From contig NZ_CP021425.1 in NCBI RefSeq assembly GCF_002162375.1, forward strand, positions 2,291,501 through 2,355,500: a stretch of 64,000 nt of DNA, given 5' to 3'. Origin of the DNA: Oleiphilus messinensis. GTDB taxonomy: Bacteria; Pseudomonadota; Gammaproteobacteria; Pseudomonadales; Oleiphilaceae. Of the stretch, positions 10,733 to 19,851 are shown piece by piece. Position 1 is the stretch's first letter. Every line of letters starts with the position of its first letter. Both the position numbers and the translations under genes were made by a program. The notes under the pieces were generated by a model. That model was not told the origin of the DNA. It ran no database searches and worked only from the letters and a program-made list of their open reading frames with translations.

Positions 10733-11884
10733 TCAGTTCGGTGAATTGCTTGCTTTCTCGATGATCCCGCCACCGAGACAGACTTCACCATCATAAAACA
10801 CAACATATTGGCCCGGTGTAACGGCCCGTTGCGGCGCGTTGAATTCGACCATAAATAAAGTTTGGCCTCCACTATCCACCGGTTTAATCATACACTCTTG
10901 ATCAGGTTGTCGGTAGCGAACTTTGGCGGTCAACTGTTTGCTGAAGTCCGGCTGGTCATTTATCCAGTCGATTTGGCCTGTGAAAAGATATTTGGCGAAC
11001 AGTAGCGGATTATTTTTCCCTTGAACAACCAGTAACTCGTTGTTTGTCAAATCTTTGCCGGCAACATACCAAGGGGATTCGGTGTAATTTTTCAGACCAC
11101 CGATACCTAACCCTTGCCTTTGACCTATTGTGTGATACATCAATCCTTGGTGCTGGCCAATGATATCTCCATGCTCTGTGCGAATGTTACCGGGTTGTGC
11201 TGGTAGATACTGTTTCAGGAAATCGCTGAATTTTCGTTCTCCAATGAAGCAGATGCCTGTGGAATCTTTCTTGTCGTGAGTGATCAGACCCTCTTCCACC
11301 GCCAGTTTACGCACTTGAGGCTTCTCCAGATGTCCCACTGGAAACAGTGTTTCAGCAATGCGATGTCCATTCACGGCATGCAGAAAATAGCTTTGATCCT
11401 TGTTAGGGTCGAGTCCTTTAAGTAATTCAGCCCTGGATAGTGAGTCCGCGTTTTCAGTGGTGTTTGCTGGCGGTATGTCCCTAGAGCGAACATAGTGTCC
11501 TGTTGCAATGTAGTCAGCACCAAGTGTGTGGGCGTAATCCAGAAATGCTTTAAACTTGATTTCTTTATTGCAGAGTATATCCGGATTGGGTGTTCGGCCT
11601 GCACGATACTCGGTCAGGAAATGCTCAAAAACATTGTCCCAATACTCTGCTGCAAAACTTGCAGTGTGCAGTTTTATACCCAGTGTGTCACTGACTTTTT
11701 GTGCATCCTCAAGGTCTTGCATTGCAGTGCAGTACTCGGTGCCATCGTCTTCATCCCAGTTTTTCATAAACAGGCCTTCTACCTGGTACCCTTGTTGTTT
11801 CAATAGAAGGGCAGAAACAGATGAATCGACTCCGCCGGACATACCGACGATGACACGTGTATCAGATGCAGGTTTGTTGCTCAC
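10733..11884 (-). CDS. mnmA: tRNA-specific 2-thiouridylase MnmA
   Basis: MnmA adenylates and thiolates U34 of the Glu, Gln and Lys tRNAs, using sulfur relayed by the Tus proteins. The 383-residue protein shows the PP-loop GMSGGVDSS (residues 14-22), catalytic Cys105 in [13 protein letters not shown] and catalytic Cys212 in [13 protein letters not shown] short hydrophilic insertion near residues 137-152 makes it slightly longer than the E. coli enzyme. The start is GTG at 11884. hflD follows after 53 bp, and nudJ and rluE lie upstream on the same strand. Confidence 0.97.
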   Translation of the reverse strand: MSNKPASDTRVIVGMSGGVDSSVSALLLKQQGYQVEGLFMKNWDEDDGTEYCTAMQDLEDAQKVSDTLGIKLHTASFAAEYWDNVFEHFLTEYRAGRTPNPDILCNKEIKFKAFLDYAHTLGADYIATGHYVRSRDIPPANTTENADSLSRAELLKGLDPNKDQSYFLHAVNGHRIAETLFPVGHLEKPQVRKLAVEEGLITHDKKDSTGICFIGERKFSDFLKQYLPAQPGNIRTEHGDIIGQHQGLMYHTIGQRQGLGIGGLKNYTESPWYVAGKDLTNNELLVVQGKNNPLLFAKYLFTGQIDWINDQPDFSKQLTAKVRYRQPDQECMIKPVDSGGQTLFMVEFNAPQRAVTPGQYVVFYDGEVCLGGGIIEKASNSPN

Positions 11885-11983
11885 TTTCGACTCGTATAGA
11901 TTGGAAAACAGGGGGCGAATTGTATCACTTGTTCCGTAGAAAAAGTACCTCGGCCCCGCTGGTTTGCTCCTCTCAGCAGGGCC

Positions 11984-12442
11984 TTAAGCCAACTGGGTGG
12001 CTGCAAAGTCATCAATTACAGACAAGGGGTAGCGTTTTCCTGCGAGGTAATCATCTATGCACCTCAAAACCAACGGGCTACGGAGCCTTTCTGAATCTTT
12101 GGTGAGGCGCTCGTAATCCAGCCATCGAGGGCCAATGATACCCGTATCGTATTGCTCGGAAACTTGCTCGAGCGCTTCTGCGATAAAGCAAAACCGGTAA
12201 TAGGTTTGTCGATTGCTGGGTGCTCGATAGGTATAAATTCCCAGGAAATTTTCGACGTGGATAGTCCAACCTGTTTCCTCAAGGGTTTCCCGGTGCACGG
12301 CATCAATAATCCGTTCATGTTCTTCGATGTGTCCCGCGGGCTGGTTGATAACAGTTTGCCCCTCACTGGTTTCTTCAACAAGGAGAAATTCCCCCTTTTT
12401 TTCACAAATAACGGCTACGGTCGCATGTGGCATCCATATCAT
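11984..12442 (-). CDS. nudJ: Nudix hydrolase NudJ (phosphatase with broad nucleotide substrate range)
   Basis: A 152-residue Nudix hydrolase. The Nudix box is complete: GHIEEHE, seven residues, then REtLEETGW, with the catalytic glutamates. NudJ of E. coli removes phosphates from nucleoside di- and triphosphates and from the thiamine precursor HMP-PP. The motif RSPLV and the C-terminal YLAGKRYPLSVIDDF resemble the NudJ tail. I start at the ATG at 12442 because MIWMPHATVAV matches the NudJ N-terminus; the open frame continues upstream into rluE. It lies in the rluE-nudJ-mnmA-hflD-purB string, also linked in E. coli. Confidence 0.9.
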   Translation of the reverse strand: MIWMPHATVAVICEKKGEFLLVEETSEGQTVINQPAGHIEEHERIIDAVHRETLEETGWTIHVENFLGIYTYRAPSNRQTYYRFCFIAEALEQVSEQYDTGIIGPRWLDYERLTKDSERLRSPLVLRCIDDYLAGKRYPLSVIDDFAATQLA

Positions 12443-12470
12443 GATCTTGTACCTGTGCTGGTTAGAATGG

Positions 12471-13109
12471 TCAGTGGCGTTTAAATTTTGAATGGTTTTT
12501 TCTTGTTGCTTTGTTTGGTCGCATTCCTGTCCGGTAGTCGGGTTTGGCAGGCCTTCCACCTTCCGGAACGTTGATATTGATTACATGGAATTCGCCGGGG
12601 GACAGCTGATCCAGATTCCAGTCCCCCACTCGATACCGGTAAAGTCGTAATGTTGGAAAGCCCACCGCTGCGGTCATTCGGCGAACCTGTCTATTTCGGC
12701 CTTCAGTAATCGTCAACTCAAGCCAGCTGTCGGTAATGTTTTTTCTGGTGCGGACGGGGGGATCCCGGTTCGGGATGACGGGGGTGTTAATTCTCCGGGC
12801 TTTCGCAGGAAGCGTCGGGCCATCATTGAGTTCAATGCCATTGCGGAGTTGTTGCAAGGCATTATCTGAAATTGATCCTTCGACTTGAACCCAATACGTT
12901 TTCGGCTGTTTATTTCGGGGGTGGGCAATTTGATTTTTCAGGTAACCGCTGTCGGTAAGTAGCAGTAGCCCTTCGGAGTCGTAGTCCAGGCGGCCAATCG
13001 AGTAAACATTGTTAAATTGAATGTATTCTGCAAGTGTTTTTCGTCCTTCTTTATCGGTGAATTGCGATAGCACTTGATAGGGCTTATTAAAAATTACCAG
13101 TTTGGCCAC
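12471..13109 (-). CDS. rluE: 23S rRNA pseudouridine(2457) synthase RluE
   Basis: A pseudouridine synthase of the RsuA/RluB/E/F group, 212 residues. The catalytic motif GRLDYDSEGLL (residues 39-49) contains Asp42, and TEGRNRQVRRMTAAVGFPTL is the second family signature. There is no N-terminal S4 domain, as expected for RluE, and the C-terminal tail is strongly basic. The start is GTG at 13109. It is the first gene of the leftward rluE-nudJ-mnmA-hflD-purB string and is divergent from icd. Confidence 0.94.
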   Translation of the reverse strand: MAKLVIFNKPYQVLSQFTDKEGRKTLAEYIQFNNVYSIGRLDYDSEGLLLLTDSGYLKNQIAHPRNKQPKTYWVQVEGSISDNALQQLRNGIELNDGPTLPAKARRINTPVIPNRDPPVRTRKNITDSWLELTITEGRNRQVRRMTAAVGFPTLRLYRYRVGDWNLDQLSPGEFHVININVPEGGRPAKPDYRTGMRPNKATRKNHSKFKRH

Positions 13110-13410
13110 GTTCTGAGATAAGTCCGATAAAAGTTGAGTTGATTGAAGAATCGAGCAATTTTGGCAAAGCTGTACTTATTGCGTAAACGAGCTGTACCGG
13201 AAGTCAGTGTAACATATTCGGAAATTTGTAATAAAATCCGCGGTTGAATGATGTACGTTTGGCGATTTGTAATAAAATTAAAATATGATGAAAGGCTTAC
13301 GCGTTTATCGTTATGTTTGAATGAGCGTTTACGCTTGGGGTCGTATATGTGTCTATCTTTTTGACCGTGCCTTTTTCGACGATAGTTATCATATGATAAG
13401 GGAGTGAAAA
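13110..13410. promoter_or_regulatory. Divergent rluE/icd control region
   Basis: This 301-bp AT-rich region must hold promoters for both rluE and icd. It contains a 14-bp direct repeat ATTTGTAATAAAAT at 13224-13237 and 13265-13278, 41 bp apart (about four helical turns); a short inverted repeat AGCGT-TT-ACGCT near 13323-13334; and a perfect 14-bp palindrome TTATCATATGATAA at 13386-13399 directly before the icd ribosome-binding site. No confident -35/-10 pair could be assigned. The repeats look like regulator sites, but which regulator is unknown. Confidence 0.55.
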
Positions 13411-14673
13411 ATGGGATACCTAAAGATCAAAGTTCCGGCTGACGGCGACAAAATTACCGTCAATGCCGATCTTTCCCTGACCGTGCCAAACCATCCAATT
13501 ATTCCGTATATTGAGGGGGATGGTATTGGTGTGGACGTGACGCCACCGATGCTTAGCGTTGTAAATGCAGCCGTAGAAAAAGCATATGGCTCCAAGAAAG
13601 CGATTGCCTGGATGGAGATTTATGCTGGTGAGAAAGCTACCCGGATTTATGGGCCCGATGTGTGGTTGCCAGAGGAAACCCTCGACGCGTTGACTGAGTT
13701 TTCTGTGGGCATAAAAGGCCCGCTAACAACCCCTGTAGGCGGGGGAATAAGAAGCCTGAATGTGGCGCTGCGGCAGGAACTGGATCTCTATGTTTGCCAG
13801 CGTCCGGTGCGCTGGTTCAAGGGGGTGCCGAGCCCGGTTAATAATCCCGAGAAAACGGATATGGTTATTTTCCGGGAAAATTCTGAAGATATCTACGCGG
13901 GGATAGAGTGGCAGGCCGACAGTCCGGAGGCCAAGAAGTTGATCAACTTTCTGCGGGATGAAATGGGGGTTACCAAAATTCGGTTTCCCGAAGGGTGTGG
14001 TATCGGTATTAAGCCGGTTTCAGAAGAAGGAACCAAGCGTCTCGTCCGTAAAGCCATCCAGTACGCAATAGACAATGATAAAGACTCTGTGACCCTTGTT
14101 CACAAGGGCAACATCATGAAATTCACCGAAGGTGCGTTCAAAGACTGGGGTTATGAGCTTGCCAGAGAGCGGTTTGGTGCCAAGCCTTTGGACGGTGGTC
14201 CCTGGCATGTATTCCAGAACCCGGTGACCGGGAAAGATATTGTCATAAAAGATGTAATCGCAGATGCTTTTCTTCAGCAGATACTCATGCGTCCTGAAGA
14301 GTACAGTGTAATAGCGACGCTCAACCTGAACGGTGATTACATCTCCGATGCACTCGCAGCGGAGGTCGGTGGAATAGGTATTGCACCTGGAGCAAATATC
14401 GGCGGTAGTGTCGCTTTGTTTGAAGCAACTCATGGTACTGCACCAAAATATGCAGGACAAGATAAAGTGAATCCAGGCTCTTTGATACTTTCAGCAGAGA
14501 TGATGTTGCGTCATTTGGGATGGGCAGAGGCTGCAGATCTTATTCTCAAAGGGGTAGAGGGTGCGATTGAAGCTAAAACGGTTACATATGATTTTGAGCG
14601 TTTGATGCCGGATGCAACGCTCCTGAAAGCTTCAGAATTTGGCGATGCTATCATTGCCAAAATGGGGCGTTAA
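13411..14673 (+). CDS. icd: NADP-dependent isocitrate dehydrogenase
   Basis: Icd converts isocitrate to 2-oxoglutarate in the TCA cycle, reducing NADP. The protein is 420 residues, against 416 for E. coli Icd. [19 protein letters not shown] contains Ser115, the counterpart of the serine phosphorylated by AceK, so control of the glyoxylate branch point by phosphorylation is possible. The C-terminal [16 protein letters not shown] supplies cofactor and metal contacts. A strong GGGAGTG ribosome-binding site precedes the ATG. It is divergent from rluE and followed by a structured hairpin and the convergent cspD gene. Confidence 0.97.
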   Translation: MGYLKIKVPADGDKITVNADLSLTVPNHPIIPYIEGDGIGVDVTPPMLSVVNAAVEKAYGSKKAIAWMEIYAGEKATRIYGPDVWLPEETLDALTEFSVGIKGPLTTPVGGGIRSLNVALRQELDLYVCQRPVRWFKGVPSPVNNPEKTDMVIFRENSEDIYAGIEWQADSPEAKKLINFLRDEMGVTKIRFPEGCGIGIKPVSEEGTKRLVRKAIQYAIDNDKDSVTLVHKGNIMKFTEGAFKDWGYELARERFGAKPLDGGPWHVFQNPVTGKDIVIKDVIADAFLQQILMRPEEYSVIATLNLNGDYISDALAAEVGGIGIAPGANIGGSVALFEATHGTAPKYAGQDKVNPGSLILSAEMMLRHLGWAEAADLILKGVEGAIEAKTVTYDFERLMPDATLLKASEFGDAIIAKMGR

Positions 14674-14998
14674 GTGAATTTTAATGGAAAAACTGTTTGC
14701 ATTTCTATAATGGTGCACTAATATGAAGCATAAGTAAGCCGTATGACACAGGGCTTAGTGTCACAGGGCTTACTTAGTGCTAGGATCGGCTTTTCGAGCA
14801 CGAGCATGATCGACCGGTCTCACACCCAGCGGTATGTGATCAGGCGGCAGCGTAGTCTTTTATGCCACTAATTCAGTGCTCAACCAGAAACGAGTTATTT
14901 CGGGTTTGTCGCGCTTTGACTTGATCAAAGGGTGCAAAGGTTTCATATGCCAACAAGTCACTGTTTGGGTGCTAATCACGGTGAAATTGTCAGTTTAG
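14674..14998. other. icd-cspD convergent intergenic region
   Basis: This 325-bp region between convergent icd and cspD holds no credible gene. Its notable content is the imperfect hairpin at 14731-14776, listed separately. A further weak dyad, GATCGG-ACCGGTC, lies around 14783-14820. No tRNA was recognised. Confidence 0.5.
14731..14776 (+). terminator. Two-stem hairpin downstream of icd
   Basis: An outer stem of 10 perfect pairs (TAAGTAAGCC at 14731-14740 with GGCTTACTTA at 14767-14776) encloses a 3x3 internal loop and an inner stem of 6 pairs (TGACAC at 14744-14749 with GTGTCA at 14758-14763), closed by an 8-nt loop. It begins 58 bp after the icd stop. No U-tract follows, so it may be a 3'-end stabiliser or processing site rather than an intrinsic terminator. 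Confidence 0.55.
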
Positions 14999-15331
14999 TC
15001 AGGCACTGAGCGCTTCACGAGTTTCCTCATGTATCGTTGCTTGCGGCGAACCGGGGGGGCTGTTATCTGAAGTCATGTTACCTTGGCTCGTATCGGCGTG
15101 TTCGGCTGATGTTTCCGATACTTCGCCGGCTACGGCAACAATATTAATTGCATGAGTCCCTTTATTGCTCGGCTGTTTTTCAAATTCAACGGCTTGTCCG
15201 GCTTTCAGGGTCTTATATCCTTCCATTTGAATGGAAGAGAAATGTGCGAACAGATCCTCTGTTCCTCCGTCTTCAATAATGAAGCCATATCCTTTTGCAT
15301 TGTTGAACCACTTTACTTTACCTAAAGGCAT
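14999..15331 (-). CDS. cspD: Cold-shock-domain protein CspD
   Basis: A cold-shock domain occupies residues 1-68, with RNP1 KGYGFI (13-18) and RNP2 LFAHF (27-31) binding single-stranded nucleic acid. E. coli CspD is a stationary-phase and nutrient-stress protein that inhibits replication, and the position between icd and clpS-clpA is the conserved cspD position. The 110-residue protein carries a tail of about 40 residues rich in Ser, Thr, Glu and Pro; the E. coli protein is 74 residues. The tail is probably disordered and its role is unknown. Confidence 0.92.
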   Translation of the reverse strand: MPLGKVKWFNNAKGYGFIIEDGGTEDLFAHFSSIQMEGYKTLKAGQAVEFEKQPSNKGTHAINIVAVAGEVSETSAEHADTSQGNMTSDNSPPGSPQATIHEETREALSA

Positions 15332-15942
15332 GATCGACTCCCTTGTCCATCTCTATTGTGAACAGACTGTGCCCATTCAGTTTTATTTTTATATGTTGAC
15401 TTTCAATTTTTATTATAGCCCTTACTTTTGACTATTAGAGTGCGATAGTCAAGCGAAACTCGTCCGATTTAAACAAATTTATTCTTGTAAATTTCCTCGT
15501 AACTCGGGAATAATGCTGAGTGATAGTTGTCTAAGCAGTGGATTGCCGAAATCAGCTGTGTTAATAGTGAGGGTGTCATCAAAATGTGCGCGTTTCTCGA
15601 GTAGCTGCGAGCATTTTGAGGGCAAGTTAGCAGGATAGGTAACAAGAAAAGAAGTGGCTTCTATTAATTGGGTGTAACTTCTGTTAACCGGCGGGTACTC
15701 TGTAAATGGAATGTTTGGCTCAAGGGACTGTTAATGTGCTGGGAGGTTGATTAAACAAGTGTTGTGTTTTGGCGGGTAAACGCTTAAGTGACTGACCGCG
15801 CCGTATCAGCAGACGTTATATTTGAAATGGGTTTGTTTTACGGGGTTGTTTAGTGTGCCAACGTAGGGCTCTTTCGGGAATGTCCGCATAATACACAAAC
15901 ATTAAAATTTTATTAAAAGTTGCAAAATTTAGTTGGGCGACA
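15332..15942. promoter_or_regulatory. Divergent cspD/clpS control region
   Basis: 611 bp without a credible gene between the divergent cspD and clpS starts. It is AT-rich near both ends and should contain the cspD promoter and leader on the left and the clpSA promoter on the right. No confident promoter elements, operators or small RNA could be assigned by eye. The length is generous for two promoters, so a small RNA or long leader is possible. Confidence 0.4.
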
Positions 15943-16308
15943 ATGAGTATTTTTGGAAATAGTCTACTAATATTAAATCAGAATGGTGATCAAGAGGACC
16001 ATCAAGGCGGAGAGGGCGGAGTCGCTCTGTCCTACAGTAAACCGGCGTTAAAGAAGCCTTCGTTATACAAGGTGGTGATGATTAATGATGATTACACGCC
16101 CATGGATTTTGTTGTGGAAGTGTTAATGACATTTTTTGCCATGAATGAAGAAAAAGCCACGCAGATTATGCTGGCTGTGCATACGCAGGGGAAAGCTGTT
16201 TGCGGCATTTATACTCGGGACATAGCAGAAACAAAAGCTGCGCAGGTCAATCAATACTCGTCTGAGTGTGAGCACCCGTTGTTGTGCGAGATTGAGAGAG
16301 CAGACTAA
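15943..16308 (+). CDS. clpS: ATP-dependent Clp protease adaptor ClpS
   Basis: ClpS delivers N-degron substrates, which have Leu, Phe, Tyr or Trp at the N-terminus, to ClpAP. The 121-residue protein has an unstructured N-terminal extension (residues 1-38) and the conserved core beginning [17 protein letters not shown], where Asn48-Asp49 form part of the N-degron pocket. [19 protein letters not shown] and the C-terminal [10 protein letters not shown] also match the family. clpA follows after 18 bp as one operon. The transferases that make N-degrons, bpt and aat, are encoded 3 kb downstream. Confidence 0.96.
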   Translation: MSIFGNSLLILNQNGDQEDHQGGEGGVALSYSKPALKKPSLYKVVMINDDYTPMDFVVEVLMTFFAMNEEKATQIMLAVHTQGKAVCGIYTRDIAETKAAQVNQYSSECEHPLLCEIERAD

Positions 16309-16326
16309 AAGAATTTGGGGTGAGAT

Positions 16327-18600
16327 ATGCTGAGTAAAGACCTCGAACTGACACTTAATGCTGCCTTTAAGTGTGCACGTGATAAGAGACACGAATTCAT
16401 GACGGTAGAGCATCTGTTATTGGCTCTGCTAGACAATGAGGCAGCGGCGAAGGTTTTGGTCGCCTGTGGTGCTGACGTTGATCGTCTGAAAGATGAGCTG
16501 ACAGAGTTTGTCGATTCCACAACGCCACTGATTCCCAGTGATGACAGTGAACGGGAAACCCAACCTACGCTTGGGTTTCAGCGCGTGTTACAGCGAGCTG
16601 TTTTTCACGTCCAGTCTTCCGGTAAAAAGGAAGTGACAGGTGCCAATGTGATCGTGGCGATTTTCAGCGAACAGGAAAGTCAGGCTGTGTATGTGCTGAA
16701 AAAACAAAATATTGCCCGAATCGATGTGGTCAATTTTATTTCCCACGGTATTTCCAAGGTGCCTGGGCACCATGATCAGGAGTCGCCTGAGAGCGAACAC
16801 CAGGAAGAAGGGGTGGAAGAAAGTAGTGCTTCCAATCCGCTTGAATCCTATGCCACAAATCTCAATGAGCAAGCCAAGCAAGGGCGTATTGACCCTTTGA
16901 TTGGGCGTGAGAAAGAGGTTGAACGTGTTGTTCAAATTCTGTCCCGGCGACGTAAAAACAATCCGCTATTGGTTGGTGAGGCGGGTGTCGGAAAAACAGC
17001 AATCGCAGAAGGTCTGGCCAAACAGATCGTGGATGGTAATGTACCCGAGGTGATGGAAGATGCAGTTGTCTTTTCACTGGATCTTGGCGCTTTGCTTGCG
17101 GGTACAAAATACCGGGGTGACTTTGAGAAACGGTTTAAGGCGCTGTTGGCGGAATTGAAGAAAAAGCAGCATTCGATTCTGTTTATTGACGAGATACATA
17201 CAATCATTGGAGCGGGTTCAGCATCCGGTGGTGTGATGGATGCTTCCAACTTGCTCAAACCGCTGTTGAGTTCAGGTGAAATTCGATGTATCGGTTCGAC
17301 TACATTCTCGGAGTTTCGCGGTATTTTCGAGAAAGACAGCGCGCTGGCGCGTCGTTTCCAGAAAATTGATGTTGTTGAGCCGAATGTTGAAGATACCTAT
17401 CAGATATTGAAGGGATTGAAGTCTCAATTTGAGAAACATCATGACCTGAAATATACGGACAAGGCCTTAAGGGCTGCCGCAGAGCTGGCAGATCGTTACA
17501 TCACTGATCGGCATTTGCCCGACAAGGCTATTGATGTAATCGATGAGGCCGGAGCGAGTCAGCGCCTGAAAACCTCAGCGAAACGTAAGAAAGTGATTGG
17601 CGTTTCAACCATTGAGGATATTGTGGCAATGATTGCTCGAATTCCGCCAAAAAATGTTTCCACGTCTGACAAAGATGTACTGCGGAACCTTGAGCGTGAT
17701 CTGAAAATGGTGGTGTTTGGCCAGAATGAGGCAATCGTATCGCTGGCAACAGCGATCAAAATGTCCCGGGCTGGTTTAAAGTCGCCGGATAAGCCTGATG
17801 GTGCATTTTTGTTTTCCGGTCCAACTGGTGTCGGTAAAACCGAGGTGACCAAGCAGTTGGCCAAGGTGATGGGGATTGAGTTGGTTCGCTTTGATATGTC
17901 TGAGTATATGGAGCGCCACACCGTGTCGCGGTTGATTGGTGCGCCCCCGGGATATGTTGGCTACGATCAAGGTGGGTTGCTCACTGAGGCGATCAACAAG
18001 AGTCCGCATTGTGTTCTGTTGCTGGATGAAATCGAGAAAGCGCATCCTGAAGTGTTTAATTTGTTGTTGCAGGTTATGGATCATGGAACGCTAACGGACA
18101 ATAATGGTCGTAAAGCTGATTTTCGGCATGTAATTCTGGTGATGACAACGAATGCTGGGGCAGATGTTATTAGTCGTCGCTCAATTGGCTTTAGTGAGCA
18201 GGATCATAGCTCGGATGGTACTGAGGCGATAAACAAGTTGTTTACACCCGAGTTTCGTAATCGCCTTGATGCCATTATCCAGTTTGCTCCATTGTCACGC
18301 ACAACGATTACCCATGTGGTGGATAAATTCCTCGTTGAGCTACAGGCTCAGTTGGATGATAAGCGTGTTCAGTTGCATGTGGATGATGAAGCGAAGGTGC
18401 TGCTTGCTGAGCGTGGTTATGATGATCGGATGGGGGCCAGACCGATGTCACGCCTGATACAGGAAGTTCTGAAGAAGCCTTTGGCGGAAGAGATACTTTT
18501 TGGTGAGCTCACTGAGGGTGGTGGAGATGTTCATGTTTACGTGAAAGATGGTGAAATTAAATATGACGTCGAAAAGGTTGCTGTGGCTGAGGCAGATTAA
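16327..18600 (+). CDS. clpA: ATP-dependent Clp protease ATP-binding subunit ClpA
   Basis: The Hsp100 unfoldase that feeds ClpP, 757 residues against 758 in E. coli. The N-terminal ClpS-binding double repeat spans about residues 1-145. AAA domain 1 has Walker A GEAGVGKTA near 217 and Walker B ILFIDEIHT. AAA domain 2 has Walker A GPTGVGKTE near 498 and the substrate loop GAPPGYVGYDQGG. A poly-acidic linker (SPESEHQEEGVEES) follows the N-domain. It is translated 18 bp after clpS from a GGGGTGAG ribosome-binding site and is convergent with infA. Confidence 0.98.
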   Translation: MLSKDLELTLNAAFKCARDKRHEFMTVEHLLLALLDNEAAAKVLVACGADVDRLKDELTEFVDSTTPLIPSDDSERETQPTLGFQRVLQRAVFHVQSSGKKEVTGANVIVAIFSEQESQAVYVLKKQNIARIDVVNFISHGISKVPGHHDQESPESEHQEEGVEESSASNPLESYATNLNEQAKQGRIDPLIGREKEVERVVQILSRRRKNNPLLVGEAGVGKTAIAEGLAKQIVDGNVPEVMEDAVVFSLDLGALLAGTKYRGDFEKRFKALLAELKKKQHSILFIDEIHTIIGAGSASGGVMDASNLLKPLLSSGEIRCIGSTTFSEFRGIFEKDSALARRFQKIDVVEPNVEDTYQILKGLKSQFEKHHDLKYTDKALRAAAELADRYITDRHLPDKAIDVIDEAGASQRLKTSAKRKKVIGVSTIEDIVAMIARIPPKNVSTSDKDVLRNLERDLKMVVFGQNEAIVSLATAIKMSRAGLKSPDKPDGAFLFSGPTGVGKTEVTKQLAKVMGIELVRFDMSEYMERHTVSRLIGAPPGYVGYDQGGLLTEAINKSPHCVLLLDEIEKAHPEVFNLLLQVMDHGTLTDNNGRKADFRHVILVMTTNAGADVISRRSIGFSEQDHSSDGTEAINKLFTPEFRNRLDAIIQFAPLSRTTITHVVDKFLVELQAQLDDKRVQLHVDDEAKVLLAERGYDDRMGARPMSRLIQEVLKKPLAEEILFGELTEGGGDVHVYVKDGEIKYDVEKVAVAEAD

Positions 18601-18656
18601 CGCCATGGGCATTCAGGCCTGCTTGGAGCTGTTATTACGTTAAGCAGACAGAAAAA

Positions 18657-18702
18657 CCGGAAAACAAAACAGGGGGCATAGGCTCCCTGTTTTGTTTTCC
18701 GG
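18657..18702 (-). terminator. Strong intrinsic terminator between clpA and infA
   Basis: Arms CCGGAAAACAAAACAGGG (18657-18674) and its exact complement at 18685-18702 form an 18-bp perfect stem with a 10-nt loop. On the minus strand the stem is followed by TTTTT, so it best terminates infA transcription. On the plus strand there is no following U-tract, although it may still stop clpA messages. Confidence 0.85.
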
Positions 18703-18722
18703 CTCTGCTTTGGTCTCAGGCT

Positions 18723-18740
18723 CTCAAGCGTGCGCTTGAG
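18723..18740. repeat. Short hairpin after infA
   Basis: CTCAAGC-GTGC-GCTTGAG gives a 7-bp stem with a 4-nt loop, 13 bp after the infA stop on the minus strand. No U-tract follows. It precedes the strong terminator at 18657-18702 in the direction of infA transcription. Confidence 0.5.
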
Positions 18741-18752
18741 TCTGATGAAGCC

Positions 18753-18971
18753 TCAACGTGCGCGGTAGACAATGCGGCCTTTGCTAAGGTCGTATGGCGT
18801 CAGTTCGACCTTAACTTTGTCGCCAGTCAGGATTCTGATGTAGTTTTTGCGCATTTTTCCTGAAATATGTGCAGTGACCACGTGACCGTTTTCGAGTTCA
18901 ACTCTGAACATTGTGTTTGGAAGCGTATCAACAATAGTGCCTTCCATTTCAATCACATCTTCTTTTGCCAT
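18753..18971 (-). CDS. infA: Translation initiation factor IF-1
   Basis: IF-1 is an essential S1-like OB-fold protein that binds the ribosomal A site during initiation. The 72-residue length equals that of E. coli IF-1. The sequence [19 protein letters not shown] and the later [20 protein letters not shown] are family signatures. It lies between clpA and bpt/aat, its usual position in this lineage. E. coli has the serine tRNA serW next to infA, but no tRNA is visible here. Confidence 0.98.
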   Translation of the reverse strand: MAKEDVIEMEGTIVDTLPNTMFRVELENGHVVTAHISGKMRKNYIRILTGDKVKVELTPYDLSKGRIVYRAR

Positions 18972-19134
18972 TCAGCAGAAACCTCTGTGTAGCTAATCGA
19001 TTAGGGTTAAATATTCTGTCTCAGGAGGTGTTAAAGTGGGGGTAAGCGGTCTTGATGAACCCTGGTCACTTTGACCCTCGCTTAAAAAGCCGCCATTTTG
19101 CCTGAAAAGTTGGTGTTTGGCAAAGAATTCGACA

Positions 19135-19839
19135 CTAAATCCGCAACCATTGTTCCTTAACAAGGAGTTCGATTGGCCGATATTTTATTTTATAGCTCAT
19201 TTTGGGGCAGGTTTTAATCCAATAGCCAAGATATAAATAGGGCTTTTTCCGTCGCTGGGTTTCTTCGATTGCCCAAAGTACGGAATATACACCAGGGCTC
19301 AAGTGCTCCAGGTCTGGGTCAAAAAATGTATAGATGGCAGAGAGTCCATCTTGCAATTCATCAACAACACTAACGGCCATAAGGCACCCACCATGCCAAA
19401 ACTCTACAAAAAGGGTCGTTCCGGTGGCAGAGGTCAGGAATGATTCATATTGTTCCCGGCTGGGCGGAAACATATCACCGTCGGAATGCCGAATAGTAAT
19501 ATAGCGCTCATAGAGCCGGTAGTGTTCTTCCCGGTAATCCGGGCGTCGAGTGATGACTGTGCATTCGCTATTCCGGTTCAGGCAGCGCTTCTGCGAGCGA
19601 TTGGGTTTAAAGTCCGTGACAGGAACTCTTGCCGGAATGCATGCATTACAGTTCTGGCAATGAGGGCGATAGTAGTGGCTCCCGCTCCGTCGAAAGCCAA
19701 GTTGAGAAAGTTGGGTATAAAGCTGATTGTCGACATGCGCACGGGGATCCACAAACATTGTCGTAGCGTGTTGATCCTCCAGGTAGCTGCAATCATGCTC
19801 TGGAGTTGCATAGAAGATAAGGGTATGAAGGCTGGTCAT
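19135..19839 (-). CDS. bpt: Aspartate/glutamate leucyltransferase (bacterial protein transferase)
   Basis: Bpt transfers leucine from Leu-tRNA to proteins with N-terminal Asp or Glu, creating primary N-degrons for ClpS-ClpAP. The 234-residue protein shows the ATE-like N-terminal YEEQHATTMF-type region (here LEDQHATTMFVDP), the cysteine cluster HCQNCNACIPARVPV near residues 60-74, and the C-terminal YLGYWIKTCPKMSYK. It starts 12 bp after the aat stop, so the two transferases are an operon. Their placement beside clpSA makes a compact N-degron module. Confidence 0.95.
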   Translation of the reverse strand: MTSLHTLIFYATPEHDCSYLEDQHATTMFVDPRAHVDNQLYTQLSQLGFRRSGSHYYRPHCQNCNACIPARVPVTDFKPNRSQKRCLNRNSECTVITRRPDYREEHYRLYERYITIRHSDGDMFPPSREQYESFLTSATGTTLFVEFWHGGCLMAVSVVDELQDGLSAIYTFFDPDLEHLSPGVYSVLWAIEETQRRKKPYLYLGYWIKTCPKMSYKIKYRPIELLVKEQWLRI

Positions 19840-19851
19840 GTTGACATAATA

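Noticed and set aside
18600-18752. Search for a serine tRNA next to infA, as in E. coli (serW)
   Set aside because: No cloverleaf with a T-loop TTCRANN motif could be found; the region holds two hairpins instead.
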